Assembly (NCBI GenBank): GCA_020201415.1
Contig: JAIVGW010000331.1
Span: forward strand, 1-14,370
Length of the DNA stretch: 14,370 bases
Origin: Lentisphaerota bacterium
GTDB lineage: Bacteria > Verrucomicrobiota > Kiritimatiellia > JAAZAB01
Direction: 5' to 3'
Position numbers and translations under genes: made by a program. This document shows positions 1 to 6,398 of the stretch, one piece after another; the stretch's first letter is position 1; every line of letters begins with the position of its first letter. Below the pieces are notes generated by a model, which had not been told where the DNA came from, did not search any database, and saw only the letters and a list, made by a program, of their open reading frames with translations.

Positions 1-584
1 TGATAGGGCTGATCCTCCTCGACCACTTCCAGTTTGCCGACATATCCCAAAAGGTGGCCGGCGGTACGGCCCTGGGGATAAACGCGCAAAGCGTCAACCA
101 CAATCCCCACCGCATGCAGATCGCCGGCCGATTCCGCCAGCCGGGCCATTTCCCGCTGCCTGATGTTATCCCAGGCCAGCAGCGGCAGCGCCCGCCGCTG
201 CTGCAGGTGCCGCTCAATTTCGCCGCGCCCGACTTGCGGCACCAGACCCGTCAGGTCCGCGATCCGTTGCACCATTGCCAGGGCCGACTCCACCGTGCTG
301 CGGTGCGCAGCGCCCTGACGCAGTTCCTCCAGATAAATTGCTATGCCGTAACTAGGCGAATTATCGGCCAGGCACTCCCCGTTACGGTCAAATATGCGCC
401 CGCGCATACCTGGTATGCGCACACGCCGCACCGATTGACGTTCCAGGCTGCCTTCATAATGCGCACCCATACCAACCTGAATCCGCCACAGCGCCGCCAA
501 CAGGAAAGACAAACCCGCCAGCATCAGCAACCATAAAAGCCACAAGCGGCGTTTTTGAATTTTGTCATGATAATCAGAAATCAT
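1..584 (-). CDS. mrdA: Penicillin-binding protein 2 (PBP2), N-terminal part, runs off the left edge
   Basis: Class B penicillin-binding protein, the transpeptidase that crosslinks peptidoglycan in the cell-elongation (Rod) complex. About 194 codons are visible and the frame is open to the window edge. After a short basic start (MISDYHDKIQKRR) there is one transmembrane segment (about residues 14-34, WLLWLLMLAGLSFLLAALW), then the periplasmic dimerisation (pedestal) region. Its hallmark RGRIFDRNG lies near residue 62 and AGHLLGYVG near residue 175. The catalytic transpeptidase domain with the SxxK serine would lie beyond the window. The ATG at 584-582 overlaps the end of mreD by 11 bases, implying translational coupling. 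Identity rests on these motifs and on the mreBCD-mrdA gene order typical of many bacteria; rodA often follows but cannot be seen here. Confidence 0.93.
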   Translation of the reverse strand, partial: MISDYHDKIQKRRLWLLWLLMLAGLSFLLAALWRIQVGMGAHYEGSLERQSVRRVRIPGMRGRIFDRNGECLADNSPSYGIAIYLEELRQGAAHRSTVESALAMVQRIADLTGLVPQVGRGEIERHLQQRRALPLLAWDNIRQREMARLAESAGDLHAVGIVVDALRVYPQGRTAGHLLGYVGKLEVVEEDQPY

Positions 585-1092
585 CCACCACCAAACTTCC
601 ACGACAACCCAGACAGGTTTCCAGAGCCTCCAGGCCGACAAATACCAGCGGCATGCACAACAGCCCCATGCCGGCCGTGCCGAGGGCCTTCAAAAACACC
701 CAGCCCGGCGCCAGTTCGCGCATGTATTCCAGACGCCAGAGCAACAGGCCATAAGTCATCAGGGTCAACGCCAGGCCCGCAAACGCACCCAGAAACATAT
801 GCGTGAGCCAGCGCCGGATAAAAACAAAATCACGATAACGCCCCACCAGCATGCTCAAAACGCAAAAAACCAGCGGCGAATAGCCGTGCGGCATCCCGCT
901 GGCGGCATCAACCATGACTCCGGCCAGCAATCCGGCCAACAAAGCCACGGCCGGCGCATGATTCAGGGCATAGTACATCACCACACAAACCACCGCGGGC
1001 AAACGCGCCTGCCCGCAGGCCTGCCAAGCCGGCACGGCATTTTCCAGCACAATCGCCGCCCCTACGGCCAGCACCATGATCAGCCATATCAT
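574..1092 (-). CDS. mreD: Rod shape-determining membrane protein MreD
   Basis: Small integral membrane protein of the elongasome, 172 aa, close to the usual 160-180 aa. It is almost entirely hydrophobic, with about five to six predicted membrane segments (for example residues 1-15, 32-62, 72-85, 100-122 and 137-157), and has no recognisable catalytic motif. The short acidic tail VVDDF is cytoplasmic or periplasmic depending on topology. MreD proteins diverge strongly, so the call relies on size, hydrophobicity and position between mreC and mrdA. The ATG at 1092 lies 5 bases after the mreC stop; a weak purine-rich stretch (AGGGG) sits about 12 bases upstream, so coupling to mreC is likely. Its end overlaps the mrdA start. 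Confidence 0.85.
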   Translation of the reverse strand: MIWLIMVLAVGAAIVLENAVPAWQACGQARLPAVVCVVMYYALNHAPAVALLAGLLAGVMVDAASGMPHGYSPLVFCVLSMLVGRYRDFVFIRRWLTHMFLGAFAGLALTLMTYGLLLWRLEYMRELAPGWVFLKALGTAGMGLLCMPLVFVGLEALETCLGCRGSLVVDDF

Positions 1093-1097
1093 CGCAA

Positions 1098-1907
1098 CTA
1101 TTCGCCCCTTTCCACACCAGGCGTAACGGCATTCATCAACACAAACACATGTTGGAGATTGCGAAAATCCACCGCCGGCAGAACTTCCGCCGACTGATAC
1201 AGACCCGAAGGATCCGGCCTTACATTCCGCACGTAACCGATCAGCAGGCCGCGGGGGAATACTCCGCCCAAACCGGAAGTCAAGACTTCATCCCCCGGCA
1301 TGACGGACATTTCGCGGGCGATGAAATCCATGCGGCACAGCGCCGGTTCCCGCAGGGCGGCCCCCCGGCCTTGAACAATGCCATAAGCATTAAGACGGGA
1401 AATGAAGCCGGCCACCCGGCAGCCGGGGTCAATCAGCAGCAGTACATCCGACGTGCGTGCGGAAGTTGATGTCACACGGCCGGCAAGACCTTCCGCGGTG
1501 ATGACCGGCAAACCGGATGTGACATTATGCGACGCACCGCGGTCAATCCTGATAATCTGCCACCAGGTATTGACATTGCGTGCGATAATACGGGCCGCCT
1601 GCGGCGTGCCGGGCGTCCGCTGCCTGAGCCCTAACAAGCCGCGCAGCTCACGGTTTTCTCGATCCAGGGACTGCACTTGGCGCAATTCACCGTTCAAACG
1701 CGCCACCTGCTCGCGCAAAAGCAGCAGTTCGGATTCCCGGTCCGGATCGGGCAGCAGTGTCCCCAAGCCCCGCCAGCCCGAAAAAAACGGGGCGAAGACA
1801 TCCCGCAAAGGAGCATTCAAACGCTCCCGCGCCGGCTCCGGCAAAAGGAGCAAGGTTATGATTGCCGCTGCCAGGGCGGCGACGCTATATATTCTGAGTC
1901 TCACGCA
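1098..1907 (-). CDS. mreC: Rod shape-determining protein MreC
   Basis: Periplasmic scaffold of the elongasome that bridges MreB/MreD and PBP2. The 269-aa product has an N-terminal transmembrane helix (about residues 6-22, YSVAALAAAIITLLLLP), a coiled coil (about residues 54-88, leucine/glutamate/arginine-rich) and the two beta-barrel region typical of MreC, containing GLPVITAEGLAGRV, LLIDPGCRVAGF and the late block MPGDEVLTSGLGGVFPRGL. I chose the GTG at 1907 because GGAG (1917-1914) lies 6 bases upstream; a TTG at 1919 would add four residues but lacks an obvious ribosome site. The gene overlaps the end of mreB by 23 bases, so it is probably translated from the same mRNA by coupling. No defect is visible. 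Confidence 0.93.
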   Translation of the reverse strand, partial: CVRLRIYSVAALAAAIITLLLLPEPARERLNAPLRDVFAPFFSGWRGLGTLLPDPDRESELLLLREQVARLNGELRQVQSLDRENRELRGLLGLRQRTPGTPQAARIIARNVNTWWQIIRIDRGASHNVTSGLPVITAEGLAGRVTSTSARTSDVLLLIDPGCRVAGFISRLNAYGIVQGRGAALREPALCRMDFIAREMSVMPGDEVLTSGLGGVFPRGLLIGYVRNVRPDPSGLYQSAEVLPAVDFRNLQHVFVLMNAVTPGVERGE

Positions 1908-2955
1908 ACACTCCAACAAAGCGTGAGCACAGGGATGGAAGCAGCGCTATTAACGGCGGGGGCGGCAATACGGATGGCGCTTCAGTGCCTTCGGCTACCG
2001 CGCTCAGGGGATCATCAGCCACATGTACCGGCAAACCGGTCTGTTCGGAAATCAACTTGTCCATCCCGCGCAAGAGGGCTCCACCGCCGGCCAGAACGAT
2101 GCCGCGATCCACCAGGTCCGCGGAAAGCTCCGGCGGACAACGCTCCAAGGTAAACCGAATGGCCTCGACAATCGCCGCAACCGGCTCATGCAGGGCCTCA
2201 CGCACCTCTTCCGAGGTCAAAGTCATGGTTTTCGGCAGCCCGGCCACCAGGTCGCGGCCCTTGACATCTATGCTGGTCTCCTCCTGCAGCGGATAAGCCG
2301 ATCCGATCGTGATCTTGATCTGTTCCGCCGTCCTCTCACCCACCATCAAATTATAAACGCGCTTCATGTACTGGATTATGGATTCATCCAGCTCATCTCC
2401 ACCTATGCGCACACTGCGGCTGAACACGATGCCGGCCAGCGAAATCAACGCCACTTCAGTGGTGCCGCCGCCGATATCCACGATCATGTTGCCGGCCGGC
2501 TCCTGCACTGGCAGACCGACTCCGATCGCCGCGGCCATCGGTTCTTCAATCAAATAAACTTCCCGGGCTCCGGCGTGAATCGCCGAATCCTTTACCGCCC
2601 GTTTTTCCACCTCCGTTATGCCACTCGGCACTGAAATAATAATGCGCGGTTTGACCATCACACGCTGGCCCTGCACCTTACGGATGAAATAACGTAACAT
2701 CGCCTCAGTGATCTCAAAATCGGCGATGACACCGTCCCGCATAGGACGGATGGCCGTGATGTTGCCGGGAGTGCGGCCAAGCATACGCTTGGCCTCCGAG
2801 CCGACCGCCAAAACCCGGTTGGTGCCGGTCTGGATGGCGACGACGGAAGGTTCGCGCAGCACAATGCCACGATCCTTGACATAAACCAGGCTGTTAGCCG
2901 TACCCAGGTCTATGCCAATATCATTTGAAAAAAAATCAAAAAACCGGCGAAACAT
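1885..2955 (-). CDS. mreB: Cell-shape actin homologue MreB
   Basis: Actin-like ATPase that forms membrane-associated filaments and positions the elongation machinery. The 356-aa product shows the phosphate 1 loop DLGTANSLVYV (residues 16-26), an N-terminal amphipathic start (MFRRFFDFF) for membrane binding, the phosphate 2 motif VDIGGGTTEVALIS (about 155-170) and the adenosine motif GIVLAGGGALLRGMD (about 285-300). The ATG at 2955 is chosen because family similarity begins there; an upstream in-frame ATG at 3039 would add 28 unrelated residues and cover the promoter region. The ribosome site is weak (GGAAA, 5 bases upstream). After DPLSAVAEGT the last ~35 residues (PSVLPPPPL..., then LLPSLCSRFVGVLRETQNI) do not resemble the usual GTGxxL ending, suggesting a variable tail or a small frame disturbance near 1975. 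First gene of the minus-strand operon. Confidence 0.95.
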   Translation of the reverse strand: MFRRFFDFFSNDIGIDLGTANSLVYVKDRGIVLREPSVVAIQTGTNRVLAVGSEAKRMLGRTPGNITAIRPMRDGVIADFEITEAMLRYFIRKVQGQRVMVKPRIIISVPSGITEVEKRAVKDSAIHAGAREVYLIEEPMAAAIGVGLPVQEPAGNMIVDIGGGTTEVALISLAGIVFSRSVRIGGDELDESIIQYMKRVYNLMVGERTAEQIKITIGSAYPLQEETSIDVKGRDLVAGLPKTMTLTSEEVREALHEPVAAIVEAIRFTLERCPPELSADLVDRGIVLAGGGALLRGMDKLISEQTGLPVHVADDPLSAVAEGTEAPSVLPPPPLIALLPSLCSRFVGVLRETQNI

Positions 2956-2985
2956 AAATTTTCCAGCCAAATTGTTATAACGGCA

Positions 2986-3017
2986 AATATATTGTGCCAT
3001 CCGCGCGTTAGTGTCAA
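2986..3017 (-). promoter_or_regulatory. Candidate promoter of the mreB operon
   Basis: On the minus strand a perfect TTGACA occurs at 3017-3012. The best -10-like hexamer is TATATT at 2991-2986, which gives a long 20-base spacer; at 17 bases the hexamer is only CAATAT. A TATAAC at 2979-2974 could instead serve as -10 but has no matching -35. The region is AT-rich and lies 31-62 bases before the mreB ATG, so a sigma-70-type promoter here is likely, but its exact elements are uncertain. Confidence 0.4.
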
Positions 3018-3050
3018 CATAAATAATCATTCCCGCCATGGAGGATATTA

Positions 3051-3080
3051 TTGACAGTTAACGGACTGTTTCGGCATAAT
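3051..3080 (+). promoter_or_regulatory. Strong sigma-70-type promoter for the amino-sugar genes
   Basis: TTGACA (3051-3056, perfect consensus) and CATAAT (3075-3080, 5 of 6) are separated by 18 bases on the plus strand. Transcription would be expected to start about 6-8 bases after the -10, around 3086-3088, immediately before the ATG at 3089. The mRNA would therefore be leaderless or nearly so. It diverges from the mreB promoter region. Confidence 0.65.
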
Positions 3081-3088
3081 CATCGGTC

Positions 3089-3955
3089 ATGCGCCACGAT
3101 GCGGAACATCTCAAGCATATCGGCGAAGCCTTCGAGCTGCCCGGTGATTTCATTTCAGCCGAGCCTTACGGTTCCGGCCATATCAATGACACGTACCTGG
3201 CCCGGCGCATGGTTGACCGCCACCTGCGCGATTTCGATTATGCACGGGAAACCGCCCACGCCTTCGGCCGTTTTCAGGCGGATCTGGCCGATCTACCCGG
3301 AGAACGCCTGCATGAAACCATCCCATGGTTTCACCATACCCCGCACAGATTCGCCGACCTGGAAGCCGCCATTGCCCGGGATGTTGCCGGACGGGCCGAC
3401 GGCGCTGCGCGGGAAATTGATTTCTGTCTGCAGCGCCGTCCGCAGACCACGGTGATTACCGACCTAATGGAACAGGGCGCCATCCCCGAGCGCATCGCCC
3501 ATAACGACACCAAGCTCAATAATGTCATGATCGACAACCGCACCGGCCGCGGCATTTGCGTGATCGACCTGGACACGGTGATGTCCGGCTGCGTGCTTTA
3601 CGATTTCGGCGACATGGTGCGCTCAACCACCCGCACCGGTAATGAGGATGAACGCGATCTGCGCGTGGTGAATTTCGATCTGAGCCTTTTTGAAGCCCTG
3701 TCCCAGGGGTATCTCACGGCGGTCGGCCATGTTCTCAACGATGCCGAACGCGAACATCTGGCTTTTGCCGGGCGTTTGGTCACCATGACCATCGGCATCC
3801 GCTTTCTGACTGATTACCTGGACGGCGACCGCTATTTTAAAACTCACCGGCCGGGCCAGAACCTGGACCGGACGCGCGTACAGTTTAAAATGTTGGAAAA
3901 CATGGAGCAGGCATATGACCGGATGCGCCACATCATCGATGCACAACGACATTGA
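3089..3955 (+). CDS. N-acetylhexosamine 1-kinase-like protein (APH fold), apparently internally deleted
   Basis: Aminoglycoside-phosphotransferase-fold kinase of the group often labelled N-acetylhexosamine 1-kinase or 'mucin desulfatase'; by family it would phosphorylate GlcNAc/GalNAc at C1. The C lobe is complete: catalytic motif HNDTKLNN (residues 138-145, base Asp140), metal-binding DLDTV (160-164), then YDFGDMVR and the conserved IGIRFLTDYLDGDRYF. The N terminus has the family opening AEPYGSGHINDTYL (about 24-37), but it passes almost directly to DYARETAHAFGRFQ (50-63). Family members are about 360 aa; here 288 aa, so roughly 70-90 residues of the N-terminal ATP-binding lobe seem missing between residues 37 and 48, in frame. 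The product is thus probably inactive unless the gap is an assembly error. It starts at or next to the predicted transcript start with no ribosome site. The 3' end overlaps the next gene by 41 bases. Confidence 0.82.
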   Translation: MRHDAEHLKHIGEAFELPGDFISAEPYGSGHINDTYLARRMVDRHLRDFDYARETAHAFGRFQADLADLPGERLHETIPWFHHTPHRFADLEAAIARDVAGRADGAAREIDFCLQRRPQTTVITDLMEQGAIPERIAHNDTKLNNVMIDNRTGRGICVIDLDTVMSGCVLYDFGDMVRSTTRTGNEDERDLRVVNFDLSLFEALSQGYLTAVGHVLNDAEREHLAFAGRLVTMTIGIRFLTDYLDGDRYFKTHRPGQNLDRTRVQFKMLENMEQAYDRMRHIIDAQRH

Positions 3956-5168
3956 AGCAGTCAAGGCACAACTGCTGCAAAAGGGCGTGCGCATTCTTCA
4001 ACCGGAAAGTGTCTTCATTGACCCGGCCGTCACCCCGGCACGCATCGCCCCCGGCGTTGTCATCCATCCGGGTTGCCGCATCACCGGGGCACAGACCTCC
4101 ATCGGACCCGGCTGCTGCCTGGGAGCCGAGGCGCCCGTCACTTTGCATGACTGCTGCCTGGGCAGCGCAGTCAGCCTCCAGGGCGGTTTTTTCGACCAGG
4201 CCACCCTTTTGAATCGCGCCAACATGGGCAGTGGCGCCCATGTGCGCCCCGGCACCCTCATCGAAGAAGAGGCCGGCGGCGCGCATACCGTGGGATTGAA
4301 ACAGACCATTCTGCTGCCATTCGTCACTCTGGGCAGCCTGATTAATTTCTGTGATTGCCTCATGGCCGGCGGCACTTCCCGCAGCAACCACAGCGAAGTC
4401 GGCTCATCCTACATCCATTTCAATTACACTCCGCACCAGGACAAGGCCACCCCGTCCCTGATCGGCAACGTACCGGATGGTGTGATGCTTAACCAATCGC
4501 CGATTTTCCTGGGCGGCCAGGGCGGCCTGGTCGGGCCGGCCTGCATCACCTACGGGGTGGTCATACCGGCCGGGATCATTGCCCGTGGCGACATCCGGCA
4601 GCCCGGCCTGTTTACGCCCGACATGACCCCGCCCCACCCGACCCGGGAATACCGGCCGGGCCGCTACCGCAAGATCAGCCGCATTGTCGCCAACAATTTG
4701 CGCTATATCGGCAACATCATCGCTCTGCGCGGCTGGTATGGACATATCCGCGCCCCGGTCATGTCCGCTGATCCTTTTCAACAAGCCTGCCTGCAGAGCG
4801 CCCGCGCCGGACTGAACGCCATCCTGGAAGAACGCCTGCGGCAGATGGACAAGCTTAGCGAAAAAATGCCGGCTTCCCTGGAACTGCATGGCGTCCACCC
4901 GGATCGGGCGGCCGCCTCCAATGATCCGGAAATTGCCGGCCAGTTCCGCCTGCATCGCCGATGGCCGGAAATGCGCGGACAATTGATTCAATTGGCCGAG
5001 ACGCCCTGGCCGAAAGACTGCCGGGAGGTCCTGGGCCGGGAATGGCCGCCGGCAGGACAAGAAGATTATATTGATATGGTGCGCACGATGCCCGCGGCGG
5101 CGGCCGCCGCCGCCCGCCGCGCCATGCAGCAAGTCATCGCAACCGCCACCGGTTTATGGCCGGCCTGA
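3915..5168 (+). CDS. Left-handed beta-helix (hexapeptide repeat) protein, GlmU acyltransferase-like
   Basis: 417-aa protein dominated by a hexapeptide-repeat beta-helix (about residues 35-240). Examples are IAPGVVIHPGCRITGAQTSI, ANMGSGAHVRPGTLIEEEAG and the block GGTSRSNHSEVGSSYIHFNY followed by LIGNVPDGVMLNQSPIFLGG. The layout matches the acetyltransferase half of GlmU-type enzymes, but no N-terminal nucleotidyltransferase domain (no GxGTRMxS motif) is present. The C-terminal ~170 residues look helical, with an Ala-rich stretch near the end. Such proteins are often annotated 'UDP-GlcNAc pyrophosphorylase' in related bacteria, but the visible fold supports a sugar acyltransferase or binding role only. 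The ATG at 3915 has GGAG (3904-3907) 7 bases upstream; ATG 3939 (MHNDIEAVK) is an alternative without a ribosome site. The gene looks intact and lies between the kinase-like gene and glmM, suggesting amino-sugar-1-phosphate metabolism. Confidence 0.8.
   Translation: MTGCATSSMHNDIEAVKAQLLQKGVRILQPESVFIDPAVTPARIAPGVVIHPGCRITGAQTSIGPGCCLGAEAPVTLHDCCLGSAVSLQGGFFDQATLLNRANMGSGAHVRPGTLIEEEAGGAHTVGLKQTILLPFVTLGSLINFCDCLMAGGTSRSNHSEVGSSYIHFNYTPHQDKATPSLIGNVPDGVMLNQSPIFLGGQGGLVGPACITYGVVIPAGIIARGDIRQPGLFTPDMTPPHPTREYRPGRYRKISRIVANNLRYIGNIIALRGWYGHIRAPVMSADPFQQACLQSARAGLNAILEERLRQMDKLSEKMPASLELHGVHPDRAAASNDPEIAGQFRLHRRWPEMRGQLIQLAETPWPKDCREVLGREWPPAGQEDYIDMVRTMPAAAAAAARRAMQQVIATATGLWPA
5094..5113. repeat. 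Perfect 20-base GC palindrome inside the beta-helix gene
   Basis: Every base from 5094 to 5113 pairs with its mirror position: (GCG/GGC)-type triplets on the left and their complement on the right. It encodes the alanine run near the C terminus of the beta-helix protein, so codon-level GC bias may be its only cause; it could fold into a tight hairpin in mRNA or single-stranded DNA. Confidence 0.6.
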
Positions 5169-5210
5169 ACCGCTTCCCGCAAAACTGCAACCAAAAACAA
5201 GGCACAACTC

Positions 5211-6125
5211 ATGGGTAAATTATTCGGCACCGACGGCGTTCGCGGAATCGCCAACATTGAACCAATGACCGCGGAAACGGCCCTGGCCATCGGCCGGGCC
5301 ACCGCGCACATCTGCAAACGTCACAATAACCGGCACCGCATCGTGATCGGCAAGGACACCCGCATCAGCTGCTACATGCTGGAAAACGCCCTGACCGCAG
5401 GCATCTGTTCCATGGGTGTGGACGTGCTGCTGGTGGGCCCCATGCCCACTCCGGGCATTGCCTTCATTACCAAAAGCATGCGCGCCGACGCCGGCGTGGT
5501 GATCTCCGCCTCCCACAACCCCTACCAGGACAACGGCATTAAGCTTTTTTCCCGCGACGGCTTCAAGCTGCCTGACAGCGTCGAGGCGGAAATCGAAGAT
5601 CTGCTGACCAGCGGCAGGATCAACGACATCCGCCCGACTGCGTCGGAAATCGGCAAGGCCGCCCGCATCGATGACGCCATGGGACGCTATATCGTCTTCT
5701 GCAAAAACACCTTCCCCGAAAACATCAGCCTGGAAGGCCTCAAGTTGCTGCTGGATTGCGCCAATGGCGCGACTTACAAGGTCGCCCCCGTCATCTTTTC
5801 CGAACTGGGCGCCGAAGTGATAACCATCAACGACCACCCCAACGGGATGAACATCAACGATGGTTGCGGCGCCATCCATCCTGACAAACTGGCACACAAG
5901 GTCAAGGAATGCGGGGCCGACATAGGATTGGCCTTTGACGGCGATGGAGATCGCATCATCGCCGTGGACGAAACCGGCGGTCTACTTACCGGCGATCACA
6001 TCATTGCCATCTGCGCCCGGCATTTCAAACAGCAGGGACGGTTGAAAAACGACATGGTGGTCACCACGCCCATGAGCCTCAGAGCTGCGACAGGTCCTCC
6101 AGCTCGCGCCGCAGAAATTGATTAA
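5211..6125 (+). CDS. glmM: Phosphoglucosamine mutase GlmM, N-terminal two-thirds, reading frame broken
   Basis: GlmM converts glucosamine-6-phosphate to glucosamine-1-phosphate for UDP-GlcNAc, the precursor of peptidoglycan and LPS. The start MGKLFGTDGVRGIAN is diagnostic. The catalytic phosphoserine loop VVISASHNPYQDNGIKLF places the active Ser at residue 101, and the metal loop DGDGDR is at 243-248. Genuine GlmM sequence continues to MVVTTPMS (residues 282-289, ending at 6077); the remaining 15 residues to the stop at 6123-6125 are out of frame. The correct C-terminal domain resumes in another frame at about 6076. Relative to a normal ~445-450 aa enzyme about 70 residues are missing, including the sugar-binding GE(N/Q)SGH loop. 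The gene begins 42 bases after the beta-helix gene, with only a weak AAGG ribosome site. If real, the lesion would abolish a normally essential enzyme, so a sequencing or assembly cause or a second copy must be considered. Confidence 0.9.
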   Translation: MGKLFGTDGVRGIANIEPMTAETALAIGRATAHICKRHNNRHRIVIGKDTRISCYMLENALTAGICSMGVDVLLVGPMPTPGIAFITKSMRADAGVVISASHNPYQDNGIKLFSRDGFKLPDSVEAEIEDLLTSGRINDIRPTASEIGKAARIDDAMGRYIVFCKNTFPENISLEGLKLLLDCANGATYKVAPVIFSELGAEVITINDHPNGMNINDGCGAIHPDKLAHKVKECGADIGLAFDGDGDRIIAVDETGGLLTGDHIIAICARHFKQQGRLKNDMVVTTPMSLRAATGPPARAAEID

Positions 6126-6342
6126 TGTTGAAGTCCCCGCCAAGCCCCCCTTGGAGCAGGTCGTCCCCCTGCAGGAAGCTATCCGGTGCGCGGAAAAGGA
6201 ACTGGGACAGCAGGGACGTGTGCTGGTGCGCTACTCCGGCACCCAGGCCATCTGCCGCGTCATGGTCGAAAGCATGGACGCACAAATGACCAACCGCCTG
6301 GCCGACCACCTGGCGGGCATTGTCCGGGAACACGTGCACTAG
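6076..6342 (+). pseudogene. glmM: GlmM C-terminal domain, separated from its 5' part by a deletion and frameshift
   Basis: In the frame starting at 6076 the sequence reads SELRQVLQLAPQKLINVEV, PAKPPLEQV, then AEKELGQQGRVLVRYSGTQ and RVMVESMDAQ, which is the C-terminal domain 4 of GlmM. The phosphate-binding R-x-SGT motif is present as RYSGT; the residues after it are QA where EP is usual. The 88 codons have no start of their own that would give a functional protein, so this is the tail of the gene that starts at 5211. Frame change plus about 70 missing residues at 6075-6080 indicates a deletion whose length is not a multiple of three. Confidence 0.85.
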
Positions 6343-6398
6343 TGCCTTATTTCTCTGTTGCTGCCATAAAAACCAGTTAAAAGATAAAGTTACAGCTC

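Noticed and set aside
2023..2634. Plus-strand reading frames opposite mreB and mreC
   Set aside because: The minus-strand genes have clear domains over the whole stretch; the plus-strand translations do not resemble proteins.
2979..2999. TGGCAC...TTGC on the minus strand before mreB as a sigma-54 promoter
   Set aside because: The spacing between GG and GC is 12 bases, two too many, and mreB operons are normally sigma-70 driven.
2956..3039. N-terminal extension of MreB starting at ATG 3039
   Set aside because: The extra 28 residues show no MreB similarity and would cover the TTGACA promoter element; MFRRFF at 2955 is the normal start.
6075..6130. Programmed frameshifting as explanation of the broken glmM
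   Set aside because: There is no slippery heptamer or pseudoknot-like stem at the junction, and about 70 conserved residues are missing, which frameshifting cannot explain.
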